DNA of 64,000 bases from Micromonospora sp. R77 (GTDB lineage: Bacteria > Actinomycetota > Actinomycetes > Mycobacteriales > Micromonosporaceae). Location of the stretch: NCBI RefSeq assembly GCF_022747945.1, contig NZ_JALDST010000001.1, positions 5,890,001 to 5,954,000 of the forward strand, in the 5' to 3' direction. The notes below the pieces were generated by a model. It had not been told where the DNA came from. It searched no databases and was given only the letters and a program-made list of their open reading frames with translations. The stretch's first letter is position 1. Each line of letters opens with the position of its first letter. The position numbers and the translations under genes are program-made. Positions 18,516 to 27,152 of this stretch are shown here, one piece after another.

Positions 18516-18569
18516 ATCGAAGGCGAATTGGTCGGTGCTTGACCGGATGTCGACTTGCACACGCCTCAT
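18213..18569 (-). CDS. Small protein of a repeated relic family (possibly decayed)
   Basis: The 118-aa frame starts MRRVQVDIRSSTDQF, continues DDHFRFAEEVTAQEALLRGL and PGGIRVSTRG, then loses resemblance to any folded protein after about residue 60. The segment AEEVTxQEALxRGLP recurs at 13.7, 25.7 and 26.95 kb with mainly conservative changes. The layout (short strand, helix, 'LRGxxxxRV') vaguely recalls effector-associated component proteins of actinomycetes; I hold that lightly. The C-terminal half overlaps the repeat block and is probably not functional. Confidence 0.35.
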   Translation of the reverse strand: MRRVQVDIRSSTDQFAFDDHFRFAEEVTAQEALLRGLPGGIRVSTRGIHTDATTTAPIAVRRCGMALVIGVGGPQANSRQQPGGKQRTLTTSVFSGSSHQTAPLHLHRSKPSAPPRAQ

Positions 18570-18771
18570 TGCGATCGCTGGTGCGGCGAGGGCCAGCCGG
18601 GCGTGGCCCTGTTCGTTCGTACCTTCCTGGGTCGGCTATCTGACCCTAGGTGAGCGGTTGGATACCTGGGTGGGTCCTGTCGGCGGGACTTGTTAGCTGA
18701 GTGATCGATGTCGGGATACGGCTGTGACGCTACCGTCAGCGGTTCATGCGTGACACGTGGGGGAATGATCT

Positions 18772-20268
18772 GTGTCGTACCGTTTCAACGCTCCGCCGAA
18801 TTGGCCGACGCCGCCGGCGGGCTGGGTGCCTGGCCCTGGGTGGAAGCCCGATCCGGCGTGGGGGCCTCTCCCGCCGGGATGGCAGCTGTGGGTTGCCGAA
18901 GCGCCGCCCGTTGTTCCGGTCGGGCGGCAGCAGTCGCCCGTCGCTCCTGTAGTGGCTGCTCCCGTGCCTCCGTCCGCTCCGACGGCACGGGCCGACGAGT
19001 CTGAGATTCCGCTGTTCGGGGCGCGAGGGAAGGCGCGGGAGTTGGCTGCGGAGGTGACGCATCTGCGGGCGGAGCTGGAGCGGCTCCGTGTGGAGATGAA
19101 CCGTCTTGGTGTGCTGCCAGCGGTCGAGCTGGAGCAGTATCGAGAGCGGCTACGGCGCGAGATCGCGGAGCAGGCTGCGGCGGCTCAAGCGCAGAAGGCG
19201 GATTTCGACCGCCAGTTACGTGATCTCCGCGAGCAGGTCGTGGTGACTGAGGAGACGGCGCTGCTGCAGGAGGCCGGCGTCTACGAGTATCGGCATCCCC
19301 TGTCGGATGCGGTCGCTTACCAGGCCGCTCTGGCCGAGCTGCAAAGCCAGATCAAGAGTATGACGAAGCGGGAGGGTGGCGCGGTCTTGGCCGCGACTGG
19401 CTGGACGGTGAACGGGTCCGCGGCCGAGGGGCGGGTGATGGTGCGGGACTTCTCCAAGCTGATGCTGCGGGCCTATAACGCTGAGGCGGACAACCTGGTC
19501 CGTGGTCTGAAGCCCTACAAGCTCGACTCGGCCGTCGAGCGCCTGGGCAAGGTGGCCGCGACGATCGCCAAGTTGGGCAAGACGATGCAGATCCGTATCT
19601 CCGAGGACTACCACCGGCTGCGGGTTCGCGAGATGGAGCTTACGGCGGACTACCAGGCGAAGGTCGCCGAGGAGAAGGAGCGTGAGCGGGAGGAGAAGGC
19701 ACGGCTGCGGGAGGAGCGACGGGTTCAGCAGGAGATCGAACGCGAGCGGGCCCGTCTCGACAAGGAGCGTCAGCACTACGCCAACGCGCTTGCCGCGTTG
19801 CAGGCCAAGGGCGACGTCGATGGTGCCGCCCAGCTGCAGGAGCGGCTGTCGCAGATCGACACCGCGATCGAGGACGTGGACTACCGGGCCGCCAACGTGC
19901 GCGCCGGCTACGTGTACGTCATCTCGAACTTGGGAGCGTTCGGCGAGAAGATGGTGAAGGTTGGTATGACCCGGCGCCTCGACCCGCTCGACCGGGTGAA
20001 GGAACTCAGCGACGCCTCCGTACCGTTCAACTTTGACGTGCACGCCCTGTTCTTCTCCGAGGATGCCGTCGGCATCGAAGCCAAGATGCACGCCCGCCTG
20101 GCCGACCGGAGGGTCAACCTCATCAACCAGCGACGTGAGTTCTTCTATGCCACTCCCCATGAGGCCAAAGAGCATTTGCTCGAGCTGGCCGGCAGTTTGT
20201 TGCAGTACGAAGAGGTCCCCGAGGCGCTCGAATACCGGCAGAGCCTGACCCAGGCCAAGGACCGATGA
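18772..20268 (+). CDS. DUF4041 / GIY-YIG (T5orf172-like) protein
   Basis: The 498-aa protein has a Pro/Trp-rich N-terminus (residues 1-40, PPNWPTPPAGWVPGPGWKPD), then a coiled coil (about 85-165). A DUF4041 domain follows (LQEAGVYEYRHPLSDAVAYQ, LQSQIKSMTKREGGAVLAAT, MLRAYNAEADNLVRGLKPYK), then a second strongly charged coiled coil (about 290-360). The C-terminal GIY-YIG nuclease domain of the T5orf172/Mug113 type has VYVISNLGAF at about residue 380 and MVKVGMTRRLDP at about 398. Such proteins occur in phages and defence loci and may cut or bind DNA. The GTG at 18772 begins the conserved N-terminus. The lipoprotein gene follows on the same strand. Confidence 0.85.
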   Translation: MSYRFNAPPNWPTPPAGWVPGPGWKPDPAWGPLPPGWQLWVAEAPPVVPVGRQQSPVAPVVAAPVPPSAPTARADESEIPLFGARGKARELAAEVTHLRAELERLRVEMNRLGVLPAVELEQYRERLRREIAEQAAAAQAQKADFDRQLRDLREQVVVTEETALLQEAGVYEYRHPLSDAVAYQAALAELQSQIKSMTKREGGAVLAATGWTVNGSAAEGRVMVRDFSKLMLRAYNAEADNLVRGLKPYKLDSAVERLGKVAATIAKLGKTMQIRISEDYHRLRVREMELTADYQAKVAEEKEREREEKARLREERRVQQEIERERARLDKERQHYANALAALQAKGDVDGAAQLQERLSQIDTAIEDVDYRAANVRAGYVYVISNLGAFGEKMVKVGMTRRLDPLDRVKELSDASVPFNFDVHALFFSEDAVGIEAKMHARLADRRVNLINQRREFFYATPHEAKEHLLELAGSLLQYEEVPEALEYRQSLTQAKDR

Positions 20269-20309
20269 TGGCGACGCTCGGCAGGCCATACCGGAACCCA
20301 GGAGCTACC

Positions 20310-20933
20310 TTGACGACCACCCGCACCCGCCGCCTCGCCGTCGCGGCGGCCGCGATGCTCGCCCTCGCTGGCTGCGGCGACGATCCGGCGCCCACCGCGG
20401 CGGCGACTAGCGCACCGCCGAGCCCCACGCCGTCCACGCTGCCCGCGACCAGCTCGGCCCCACCGCCGGCCAGTCCGACGCCGGATATGGCAGTCGTCGA
20501 GGACGGCCCCGCTGACGCGGCTCTGACGTTCGGGAAGTCGGCCCCCATCGCGGATCTCGCGACGGCCACCGCCTACGGCTTCCGGCAGCCGGTCGCCGCG
20601 AACGCCCCCCGCCCCAATGGGCAGCCGGGACTGACCTGGGCCGCCGTCGACGTGAAGGTGTGCGCGGTGAAGAACCCTGACGACGAGTACGACGGCATCA
20701 TCGTCACCAACGACCGGTGGAAGCTCGTCTACGCCGACGACACCGAGATGGGCGCGTCGAACATCACCTACAACCAGTTCCCGCAGCCGGAGTACCCCAC
20801 AGGGGAGAAGGACCTGCCGGACGGGAAGTGCGTGCGCGGCTGGATCACCTTCCGAGCGCTGAAGGACAAGCGGCCGGCCTACGTGGTGTACGAGCCGGAG
20901 AACCAGCCGGGCGCGCGTTGGGCCGTGAAGTAG
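20310..20933 (+). CDS. Secreted lipoprotein (DUF4352-like)
   Basis: The TTG at 20310 has AGGAG six bases upstream and gives a classic lipoprotein signal: LTTTRTRRLAVAAAAMLALA then GC, with the lipidated Cys at about residue 22. A Thr/Ser/Pro-rich spacer (about 30-70) precedes a globular domain (VDVKVCAVKNPDDEYDGIIV, WKLVYADDTEMGASNITYNQ, CVRGWITFRALKDKRPAYVV) reminiscent of DUF4352 immunoglobulin-like extracellular domains. The longer frame from the ATG at 20265 overlaps the previous gene. A terminator follows the stop codon. Confidence 0.75.
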   Translation: MTTTRTRRLAVAAAAMLALAGCGDDPAPTAAATSAPPSPTPSTLPATSSAPPPASPTPDMAVVEDGPADAALTFGKSAPIADLATATAYGFRQPVAANAPRPNGQPGLTWAAVDVKVCAVKNPDDEYDGIIVTNDRWKLVYADDTEMGASNITYNQFPQPEYPTGEKDLPDGKCVRGWITFRALKDKRPAYVVYEPENQPGARWAVK

Positions 20934-20955
20934 TACCACCACGCAGGGAAGGGGC

Positions 20956-20987
20956 GGCCACCCGGAACGAGGGCGGCCGACCTTTTT
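20956..20987 (+). terminator. Rho-independent terminator after the lipoprotein gene
   Basis: GGCCACCC (20956-20963) pairs with GGGCGGCC (20971-20978) with one A:C mismatch. A T-run follows at 20983-20987. It lies 22 bp after the lipoprotein stop codon. Confidence 0.65.
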
Positions 20988-21022
20988 CGCGGGCCAGCGG
21001 CATGAGCGCACGGCGGCTCGCC

Positions 21023-21042
21023 GAGGACGAATGATCGTCCTC
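21023..21042. terminator. Hairpin, terminator-like
   Basis: GAGGACGA (21023-21030) and TCGTCCTC (21035-21042) form a perfect 8-bp stem with a four-base loop. No T-run follows. It may be a second, bidirectional-type stop or a transcript end structure before the gene at 21113. Confidence 0.4.
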
Positions 21043-21112
21043 AGCTCAACGCACCCTCCACACGGAGGTCAGGAGAGTCGGTGAGGATGAAGTCCTGGGG
21101 GATGATGGGATC

Positions 21113-21556
21113 GTGAGTTTCGACCTCCTGGTGCTGGCCGTGGGAGATACAGTCTCTCCCGGCGACGTGCGCGACATGATCGAACATTGCACCGGCCCCG
21201 GGCACCGTGACGGGGAGCTCGACCCACGGATCGTGGCCTTCTACGAGGAACTGCGGCATCGGTTTCCGGATCAACCACCCTACGGCCCGGAGCCGCCCTG
21301 GATGTCCATGCCCCTCGACGTCGGCATCGATCACGTCAGCATGAGCATCAGCCATTCAACGCGAGGTAGCAAGGCTGTAGAGGCGGTTTGTCGCCTGGCC
21401 GAGCGGCACGGGCTGGTTATCTATGACCCCCAGGGCGGCGAGATCACCGGCTTGGATCAGGACTACCGGAAGGCGGTGCGACCGAACGGCGATGCCCTTG
21501 GGCCGCCCGTAACACTGGTCGCAGGACTCCCTTGGGCGGCGGTTACCCGGGACTAA
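21113..21556 (+). CDS. Hypothetical protein (147 aa)
   Basis: The GTG-started protein begins MSFDLLVLAVGDTVSPGDVR, a start seen in a family of small actinomycete proteins of unknown function ('MSFDL..' proteins). Later blocks are DPRIVAFYEELRHRFPDQ and DHVSMSISHSTRGSKAVEAV, then CRLAERHGLVIYDPQGGEI. The pattern suggests a compact alpha/beta fold without membrane segments. Its location among orphan immunity-type genes is suggestive, but its role is unknown. Confidence 0.6.
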   Translation: MSFDLLVLAVGDTVSPGDVRDMIEHCTGPGHRDGELDPRIVAFYEELRHRFPDQPPYGPEPPWMSMPLDVGIDHVSMSISHSTRGSKAVEAVCRLAERHGLVIYDPQGGEITGLDQDYRKAVRPNGDALGPPVTLVAGLPWAAVTRD

Positions 21557-21592
21557 GTTGCGCTTCAACATCGCAGTCGGGTCTGGGCCTTC

Positions 21593-21829
21593 TCAGTCGT
21601 CGGCGGCGGGCACCTCGACGTCGCGCCAGTGCAGGTGGTTCAGGATCAGGCCAAGCAGCTGCACGGCCTTCCACATCCCGATGCCCGTCGCTGTGGCCGC
21701 CGCGGTAACCGGGATCGCCCAGTATGCGCCCTGAACCGCCGGGTACAGGCCGGCGAGCGCCACCACGAGCGCCGCCGGCCAGCTGATCGACGTAGAGAGG
21801 GGCTTGCTGGTGTCGCTACCGCGCGCCAT
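21593..21829 (-). CDS. Small two-TM membrane protein
   Basis: The ATG at 21829 is preceded by GAGGAG at 7 bp, favouring it over the upstream start of the frame. The 78-aa product is MARGSDTSKPLSTSISWPAA, then hydrophobic helices VALAGLYPAVQGAYWAIPVT and AAATATGIGMWKAVQLLGLI, and an acidic tail. No family is recognised. Confidence 0.6.
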   Translation of the reverse strand: MARGSDTSKPLSTSISWPAALVVALAGLYPAVQGAYWAIPVTAAATATGIGMWKAVQLLGLILNHLHWRDVEVPAADD

Positions 21830-22011
21830 GACGGTCTCCTCAGGAAGGGTGAGCTTGATTGGAGGCACGGTAGACGGTGCATGCCGATTCACGCAGTCGT
21901 CGACGCTTCGGCGGGCCCATCAACTCCTCGACGAACCGGCCGACGGCAATCAGGCCGGGCGCCGTGAGACCAAGCACCGACGCGACGTCGCCTTCCCACT
22001 CGGTCATCGCT

Positions 22012-22725
22012 TTAGTCCTCGTCGCTTGTGTCGCTGCCGGTACCGTCGTAGTCAGCTGCGGGATCGGGTGCGTCGGTGCATCTGTCGACCGGGTTGACCG
22101 GCGAGAGCGTCTTCGTGTCGAAGCGAATCCGCCACGTGGTCCCGTCCTTCGCAGACAGCGCTATCTCGCCATCATCCAGGAAGCGTGCACGGCCGAACAG
22201 CCATGCCGGCCCGGTGCCGGATGCTGCCGCCATGAAGCAGGCCAGACTGTCGATACTTTCGCGGCTGGCGATGCCCTCCCGACTTTGCAGCCTCAGCAAT
22301 ACTTTGTCGGAGCTGAAGAATCCGGGCCACCGGTATGACACGAGCTTGAAGTCGGGAGAGGTTGCCACGACCGCGTCCTGGTACGTCTGCCCGAACTGCG
22401 GGACCATGCTGAGAAGCAGTCCCGCCGCAGCTACGACCGCCGTGACGGTGTGCAGGGCCCAACGGGCAACGCGGTGCCTGATAGCGAGTTGGGCCGCTGC
22501 CGCTACCAGGCCGGCGGCGAGCGCGACACCCAAGAGCGGGTGGGCCAGTGGCCGCAGGTAGATGTGCCCTCCTTGCTTGGGGCTCTCGCACAGGAGTCCT
22601 CCACCCGGGCAGCGCCAAGCCAAACCCCCAGCCCCGTCGTTGTTCGCGACGACCGTCACGGCAACCGCTGCTGCGGCGAGGCCCAGTAGCCCGACGGTGA
22701 GCCAACGGCGCAGGATCGGTGTCAC
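22012..22725 (-). CDS. Membrane protein with extracytoplasmic domain
   Basis: Starting at the GTG at 22725, the ~237-aa product has hydrophobic segments at about residues 8-28 (WLTVGLLGLAAAAVAVTVVA), 58-80 (HPLLGVALAAGLVAAAAQLA) and 90-110 (TVTAVVAAAGLLLSMVP). A soluble domain follows (LVSYRWPGFFSSDKVLLRLQ, WLFGRARFLDDGEIALSAKD) with an acidic tail (DYDGTGSDTSDED). The first loop contains Cys residues. The role is unknown. The frame extends further upstream but without a plausible protein. Confidence 0.55.
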   Translation of the reverse strand: MTPILRRWLTVGLLGLAAAAVAVTVVANNDGAGGLAWRCPGGGLLCESPKQGGHIYLRPLAHPLLGVALAAGLVAAAAQLAIRHRVARWALHTVTAVVAAAGLLLSMVPQFGQTYQDAVVATSPDFKLVSYRWPGFFSSDKVLLRLQSREGIASRESIDSLACFMAAASGTGPAWLFGRARFLDDGEIALSAKDGTTWRIRFDTKTLSPVNPVDRCTDAPDPAADYDGTGSDTSDED

Positions 22726-23035
22726 GACCGGCAGTATGCCAGGCGGTACTGCCCACGAGTGGCTGTCCGCAGGTGGCCATGCCATCCACCTGCCATGATC
22801 TGTGGGAACTCCCGCTACGGCGTACGCGCCAAGACGGTGCTGACAGATGTCGGCCCGGTGCTGTTCATGAGCGCGATCACCTCGCCCGTGCACCGAGACG
22901 GTTAAAGCTGCACGGTCCGGTCAGGGGCCGGAAGTCGGAGCTGTTCGTCTTTCAAGGGTTTCCGCCCGATCTGACCTTACTGGGCCATACGTATGGCTGA
23001 CTCCGCGACGCGTCGACGAGCGCTAGCGTTGCCCC
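22726..23035. other. Intergenic, no gene recognised
   Basis: Short frames only. No RNA gene or repeat is recognised. Confidence 0.45.
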
Positions 23036-23344
23036 ATGGGTTTCCTGTCCCGTCTCTTCATTCCGCGCGGAGTCCGACGCGCTATGCATCCGGTCCGATC
23101 GGCGAAGCGGGCGGTCCGCAAGGCTGTCGTGCCGAAGAGCGTGCGTAGGGCCAGTTACGCTGCTTCGCAGATCGCCAACCCAATAGGCGCGTTGAAGTAC
23201 CACGCGGTCGAGCGGCCCCTCACGACCGCGCTTCGCAGCGGTTCGACGAACCGGTCGGCCGCACCCGCACCGGTGTACCGGCACGGCCATTGTGCCGTCA
23301 AGCACCGCAGCCCCGAAGCGGCAAGGCGTTGTCGGAACCGCTGA
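23036..23344 (+). CDS. Small, very basic protein (102 aa)
   Basis: The product MGFLSRLFIPRGVRRAMHPV is rich in Arg, Lys and Ala. A middle segment (ASQIANPIGALKYHAVERPL) is followed by a C-terminal YRHGHCAVKHRSPEAARRC. The Cys and His spacing could bind a metal, and the charge suggests nucleic-acid or membrane contact. The start is an ATG close after a transcript-free gap. No family is recognised. Confidence 0.5.
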   Translation: MGFLSRLFIPRGVRRAMHPVRSAKRAVRKAVVPKSVRRASYAASQIANPIGALKYHAVERPLTTALRSGSTNRSAAPAPVYRHGHCAVKHRSPEAARRCRNR

Positions 23345-23437
23345 TTGCGGGGGTTGCTGCCTCTGCCGCAGGTGCCGCCTGACGGGAGCCATCGACCGGG
23401 CTGACCGAATGGCACACATATGAAGGGGGCCGGCTGC

Positions 23438-23938
23438 ATGAGCATGGTGTTGATCGGGCGCCGGTTGTCGCCTGAGGAGTTGACGGCGGTGCTCGCCGAT
23501 CCGACGGCCGTCGACAGGCTGCTATACGGCGACCTGGACGATGATGAGGCCGAGATGCCCGAGCCGGAGCTTGACCTGGACAAGTCGTGGCACGGCATCC
23601 ACTACTTGCTCACTGGCACTGGCTGGCAGGTCAGTGAGGGTGCCGGGACGGCGATACTCGGTGGCGTCGAGATCGGCCCGGATGGTGGCTACGGTCCGCC
23701 CCGGCTTCTCGACCGGGACACCGTCCGTGCTGTGGCCGCCGCGCTCGACGCATTGGATGTGGAAACACTGCGAGCCCGCTTCGACCCGGGCGCCATGGCT
23801 GCGGCCGATATCTATCCGGACATCTGGACTAACGGTATTGACGAAATCGACTACCTCATGTCGCACTTCGACCATCTGCGCCGGTTCTACCATGCCGCAG
23901 CGGTGAACAGCCAAGCAGTGCTGGTGGCCATCACCTGA
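23438..23938 (+). CDS. DUF1877 (YfbM-like) family protein
   Basis: The ~166-aa protein opens MSMVLIGRRLSPEELTAVLA and contains LDLDKSWHGIHYLLTGT, the diagnostic 'DKSWxxIHyLLTG' block of DUF1877. Later blocks are ILGGVEIGPDGGYGPPRLLD and FDHLRRFYHAAAVNSQAVLV. YfbM-like proteins are small cytoplasmic proteins of unknown function and are over-represented among putative immunity genes. I chose the ATG at 23438, where the family's 'MSM' start lies, over the upstream ATG at 23420. Confidence 0.85.
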   Translation: MSMVLIGRRLSPEELTAVLADPTAVDRLLYGDLDDDEAEMPEPELDLDKSWHGIHYLLTGTGWQVSEGAGTAILGGVEIGPDGGYGPPRLLDRDTVRAVAAALDALDVETLRARFDPGAMAAADIYPDIWTNGIDEIDYLMSHFDHLRRFYHAAAVNSQAVLVAIT

Positions 23939-24172
23939 CGTCGAGACCGCCTGCGTTCGATTGCCGAGGGGCATCAAGCACCCGCTTCAGGCGGAGACGC
24001 CAGCAAGCCGCAGACACCTCGGCGGACCCGGAGGCATCCGCCGGTCTGGGCTGCCGCTTCTCAGGAGGGCACTCTCCGCTTACGCCGATGACAGGACGTC
24101 GATGGGATCAATGATCCTTGACGAGACGCGAGCGGCGTTCGAATCCGGTTAGTGTGGTGGTCGTCGTGATGG

Positions 24173-24736
24173 ATGATGCGGGTTGTGATCACCAGGGAGC
24201 GGGCTGTCGCGCCTTTCGAGGCTTTGCTGGTCAGGCGGGGACGGGAGGGGCTGCTGGCCGATGTGCCTGAGGTCGCGGTCTGTGGTTTCGAGGAGCACAC
24301 GCTCGGGTGGTTGGTGTCCTGGCAGTCTGTGGAGTACCTGCGCTCCGGTGATTTCGGAAGGATGCTGGTGGGGCAGGGTCCCTACCTGGTGGACGGGGAA
24401 GACGGCAGTATCCACCACATCCCGGTTGCGATATGCGGCTCGGATCGATGGGTTGAGGTGTATCTGCGGCAGTACAAGGGCGTTAGACCTGCGGATCTGC
24501 TGCTCGCTGAAGTCCGTGTCCTCGTGCAGGGTGGGGACAGGATGGCGGCGCTGCGGTATGTCCGCCGGCAGGCGCCGCGGGTGGGGCTGCGGGATGCGAA
24601 TGCGTACGTTGACGCGGTCAGTGAGGGGGATGAGCCCTCGGAGTGCTTGACGAGCCTCGCGCGGGAGGAACCAGAGCCGCTGCCGTTAGCGATCGAGAAG
24701 CTTGCCGGCCCGTGGAACGAGGGCGCTGGAGGGTAG
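24173..24736 (+). CDS. YrhB / Imm35-like immunity-type protein
   Basis: The central block reads LGWLVSWQSVEYLRSGDFGR, MLVGQGPYLVDGEDGSIHHI and PVAICG. This is the pattern of YrhB/Imm35 domains ('W.f...s..yl......lvG.gP.lVd..dG.v..l'). Imm35 proteins are predicted immunity proteins for peptidase-type toxins. A C-terminal helical extension (DLLLAEVRVLVQGGDRMAAL) makes this copy longer (187 aa) than typical single-domain members (~90 aa). No toxin gene is adjacent. Confidence 0.75.
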   Translation: MMRVVITRERAVAPFEALLVRRGREGLLADVPEVAVCGFEEHTLGWLVSWQSVEYLRSGDFGRMLVGQGPYLVDGEDGSIHHIPVAICGSDRWVEVYLRQYKGVRPADLLLAEVRVLVQGGDRMAALRYVRRQAPRVGLRDANAYVDAVSEGDEPSECLTSLAREEPEPLPLAIEKLAGPWNEGAGG

Positions 24737-24983
24737 GCCAACAACTGAGGATTGGGGCCGCCGCCACACAGAAGACGACGACCGACGGCGAGCATGCTGG
24801 GCGCCTCATCGCACGCTAGCCAAGATTGCGAAGCGGCCTGGTCACGACGGGCGGCCGCGTGGATCTGCCGAAGGCGTGCGCTGAAGAGATACGGTCGCCC
24901 AGCAAGCGTGACGCGACGAGAACGGCTGCCGCAGCGGCAGGGCACTTCGAGCAAGCCGAGTTCAAGGCAGGGGGCGGCAAGGG

Positions 24984-25418
24984 ATGACCACCAGGATCCT
25001 CCGGCTGTGGTCGAAGGGTCTTGCGCCGGGGTGGGATGGTCTCTACCGGGCGGACGGCTCTGCACGCGTCGTCGAGCTGAGCGGCGGAGCGAGGTTGGAC
25101 GGGTTTGAGCTCGGGCCGTCGCTCGACTTGGACGCCATGCTGGAGGAGGGACCCGGCAGGCTGACCGACGTCGACATCCTTCGCGGCGCGGACGTCCTCT
25201 TACCCGACGACTCTGGTTACGTGTGCGGCGGTGACGGTGCCCACGGCTCGGAAGGCTTCTTCGCTCGGCTGGACAAGGACCGGAATCTGGTGTGGATCGT
25301 GGCGTTGACCGACTCCAACCCGTTCGAGAAGGCGGAGGTGCGCGGCTCGCTGGCCACGTTCACCAACAACCTGGGCAACTCGGTGACGATCGACCTCGAC
25401 CATCCCGACTTCGCGTGA
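24984..25418 (+). CDS. Hypothetical protein (144 aa)
   Basis: The ATG follows a purine-rich segment. The product MTTRILRLWSKGLAPGWDGL has alternating strands (LVWIVALTDSNPFEKAEVRG and LATFTNNLGNSVTIDLDHP), suggesting a small beta-rich fold with an acidic loop. There are no signal or membrane segments. The setting is among orphan immunity-type genes. No family is recognised. Confidence 0.55.
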   Translation: MTTRILRLWSKGLAPGWDGLYRADGSARVVELSGGARLDGFELGPSLDLDAMLEEGPGRLTDVDILRGADVLLPDDSGYVCGGDGAHGSEGFFARLDKDRNLVWIVALTDSNPFEKAEVRGSLATFTNNLGNSVTIDLDHPDFA

Positions 25419-25899
25419 GCCCCGGCCGTATCAGCAGCGGGCGGGAGCAAGCCTCCGGGCGCCGGGAAGAACTTCTGCTCAACCGTGAAGATCGCCATGA
25501 GGGATCCTCGATGAGAAGTTGGTCGCCGTAGGCGGGACCTGCCGAACGAGGATCTTGCTGGTCGCTCGGGTGACCGTGCTCGCTTCAGGCGTTAGATCTG
25601 CCAGGGCGGAGTTGGTAGGGATTCCGGATGCTGAGACTCGAATCCCACCGGCAGTCATCTGACCAGGGCTTCCTGGTCGGTGACCTCTTCGACGAGCTCG
25701 AAAAGCGTCAGTACCGGCGGCTTCGCTTCACGGGTCGGCAACGTCCGTTGGGGCAGAGCGGAAAGCGCTTGATCCTCTTCTGCCGTTGACGGCGTCCGGC
25801 GGCGCAACTATTTACCGTGAGTGCGAAGAGTCGCTCAGGGGCATCTTGAAGGCGGGCCCTGGTCGCGAAGGCATCCAGCCGGTGGCCAGCGCCTGACGG
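25419..25899. other. Intergenic with repeat relic
   Basis: Apart from the coding relic at about 25615-25735, I see no gene. The frame 25708-26274 on the minus strand is antisense to the next gene and not protein-like. Confidence 0.45.
25615..25735 (-). repeat. Relic B of the repeated coding segment
   Basis: The minus strand reads TREAKPPVLTLFELVEEVTD, then QEALVR, then an in-frame TGA where copy D (26.95 kb) has GGA, and then LPVGFES. This point change turns the frame into a pseudogene. The plus-strand view of the same bases shows an apparent hairpin (GACCAGG gctt CCTGGTC, 25661-25678), which is simply the codons for DQEALV. Confidence 0.55.
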
Positions 25900-26250
25900 A
25901 TGCCTACAGCCACCGTTCCGGGCATTACTGGCTGGCTCGGCAGTCCGATCCAGTTGGAGGGTTTGCCGGGCTCGGCTCTGGGTCTGGTGTCGAACCCGGC
26001 GTGGCATGGTTACCGGATGATCCGTCTTGTGGCCGAGGATCCGGCCGTAAGCCTGGACGAGGGACAGGCCAGGCGAATCCAGTTCTGGTTGCTGGAGATG
26101 GTGCCCGCCCGCGGCTGCGATGTCCGGCGTGAACCGACCGTGGAGATCACCATCATCGGGGCCTACGCGGATGAGCTGCATCCGCCGCTGTTGGAACGGG
26201 TGGAAGCCATTGCCGGGTGCCGGTTCGGAGTGGTTACTACCGGCGGCTGA
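25900..26250 (+). CDS. Hypothetical protein (116 aa)
   Basis: The product starts MPTATVPGITGWLGSPIQLE and continues ALGLVSNPAWHGYRMIRLVA. Later blocks are RRIQFWLLEMVPARGCDVRR and VEITIIGAYADELHPPLLER. It has the alpha/beta alternation of a folded soluble domain. No family is recognised. It lies between two repeat segments, and its size and location resemble the other orphan immunity-type genes. Confidence 0.5.
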   Translation: MPTATVPGITGWLGSPIQLEGLPGSALGLVSNPAWHGYRMIRLVAEDPAVSLDEGQARRIQFWLLEMVPARGCDVRREPTVEITIIGAYADELHPPLLERVEAIAGCRFGVVTTGG

Positions 26251-26374
26251 CTTCGTCGAGACGCCATGCGGCATTGGTCGTGCTCCGCAGTCGGCCCGGT
26301 CGAGGTGGCACGGCGGTTAGCTGGGCGACCTTGCGCGGCCGGTTGGCTTTCAGATTCCGCACGGGTTGGTCGGT

Positions 26375-26985
26375 GGAGCAGGGTGGGAGCAGGCGGGTGC
26401 ACTGAACGGCGTTGAACAGGGCCCAACGGCATCGAACGGCGTTCAACTGCACCCACCGCGACCTGCGGCTTCGCGTTTTTGCAGGTCAGAGTCGGTGCGG
26501 CGTCCTGCTTCACGCTCGAAGTGCTCCGCGGTTTTGAGTAACCGTCGACGGCGCTCTATGTGTTCTGGTGGGGGAGTATGCGCAGGTCACGGCGGTAAGG
26601 GGCTGCTGGATGACGTGGCCTTGCAGGTGGGAGCAGATTGGGTGCAGGTTGGCGAAGTGGTCACCGCGTCCGAAGTGCTCATCGACGCTGGACAGATTCG
26701 AGGGCCCCGACCTGCGGTGATGTGGGCGAGCGGTCGCGCGTGACCTCCCAGAGAGTACCGAAGTGGTCAGCGCTGGCTGGTCCTGCCTCGCTGGCGCCGG
26801 TCTGCCGTCCTAGGTCCGCTGGCGCCATCCCCAGAGCTCTGCTGCATCGACGCGCGGCTCTGCCTCTCGCCATGGCGGAGTCGTTGGGTATTCCGACAGC
26901 TGAGACTCGAATCCCACTGGAAGTCCTCTGACGAGGGCTTCCTGGTCGGTAAGCTCTTCGGCGAATCCGAAGAGGCTAACGGCTT
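26375..26985. repeat. 600-bp repeat block, copy 2 (attP-like left arm)
   Basis: This block is homologous to 17906-18515. The left arm has GGGTGCA (26395-26401) / TGCACCC (26448-26454), then GACCTGC...GCAGGTC, and reaches TTCACGC (26509-26515) about 135 bp after the start, the same spacing as copies 1 and 3. The right portion (about 26880-26975) encodes on the minus strand FGFAEELTDQEALVRGLP then VGFESQ, relic D of the repeated coding segment. No intact gene lies within the block. Confidence 0.55.
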
Positions 26986-27152
26986 GAGCCGAAGATGTCG
27001 GCTGGCACCATCTGAGGCGGTGCGTTGAGGTGAGTTATACGAGCAGACACGCTGGCACAGGACAGCAGGGTGTCCTACACCAACATCACTGCTCGACGCT
27101 GATCGGCGAACAGCGAGCGGACCGAGCCGTCCTTGCAGGGCAGGGTTCCGGC

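Noticed and set aside
19216..20289. 357-aa minus-strand frame opposite the DUF4041 gene
   Set aside because: Antisense shadow of a gene with recognisable domains; no plausible protein composition.
13672..25678. Hairpins with apparent compensatory changes (GGCCAGG/CCTGGCC and GACCAGG/CCTGGTC) as a structured RNA family
   Set aside because: The same bases encode a conserved peptide (QEALV/QEDLA) on the minus strand. The symmetry comes from the codons and is lost in the other two copies.
13687..26962. GGTGACCTCTTCGG motif as an inverted tRNA-Val att core
   Set aside because: It is the complement of codons for AEEVT in the repeated coding segment. The likeness to the tRNA variable region is coincidental.
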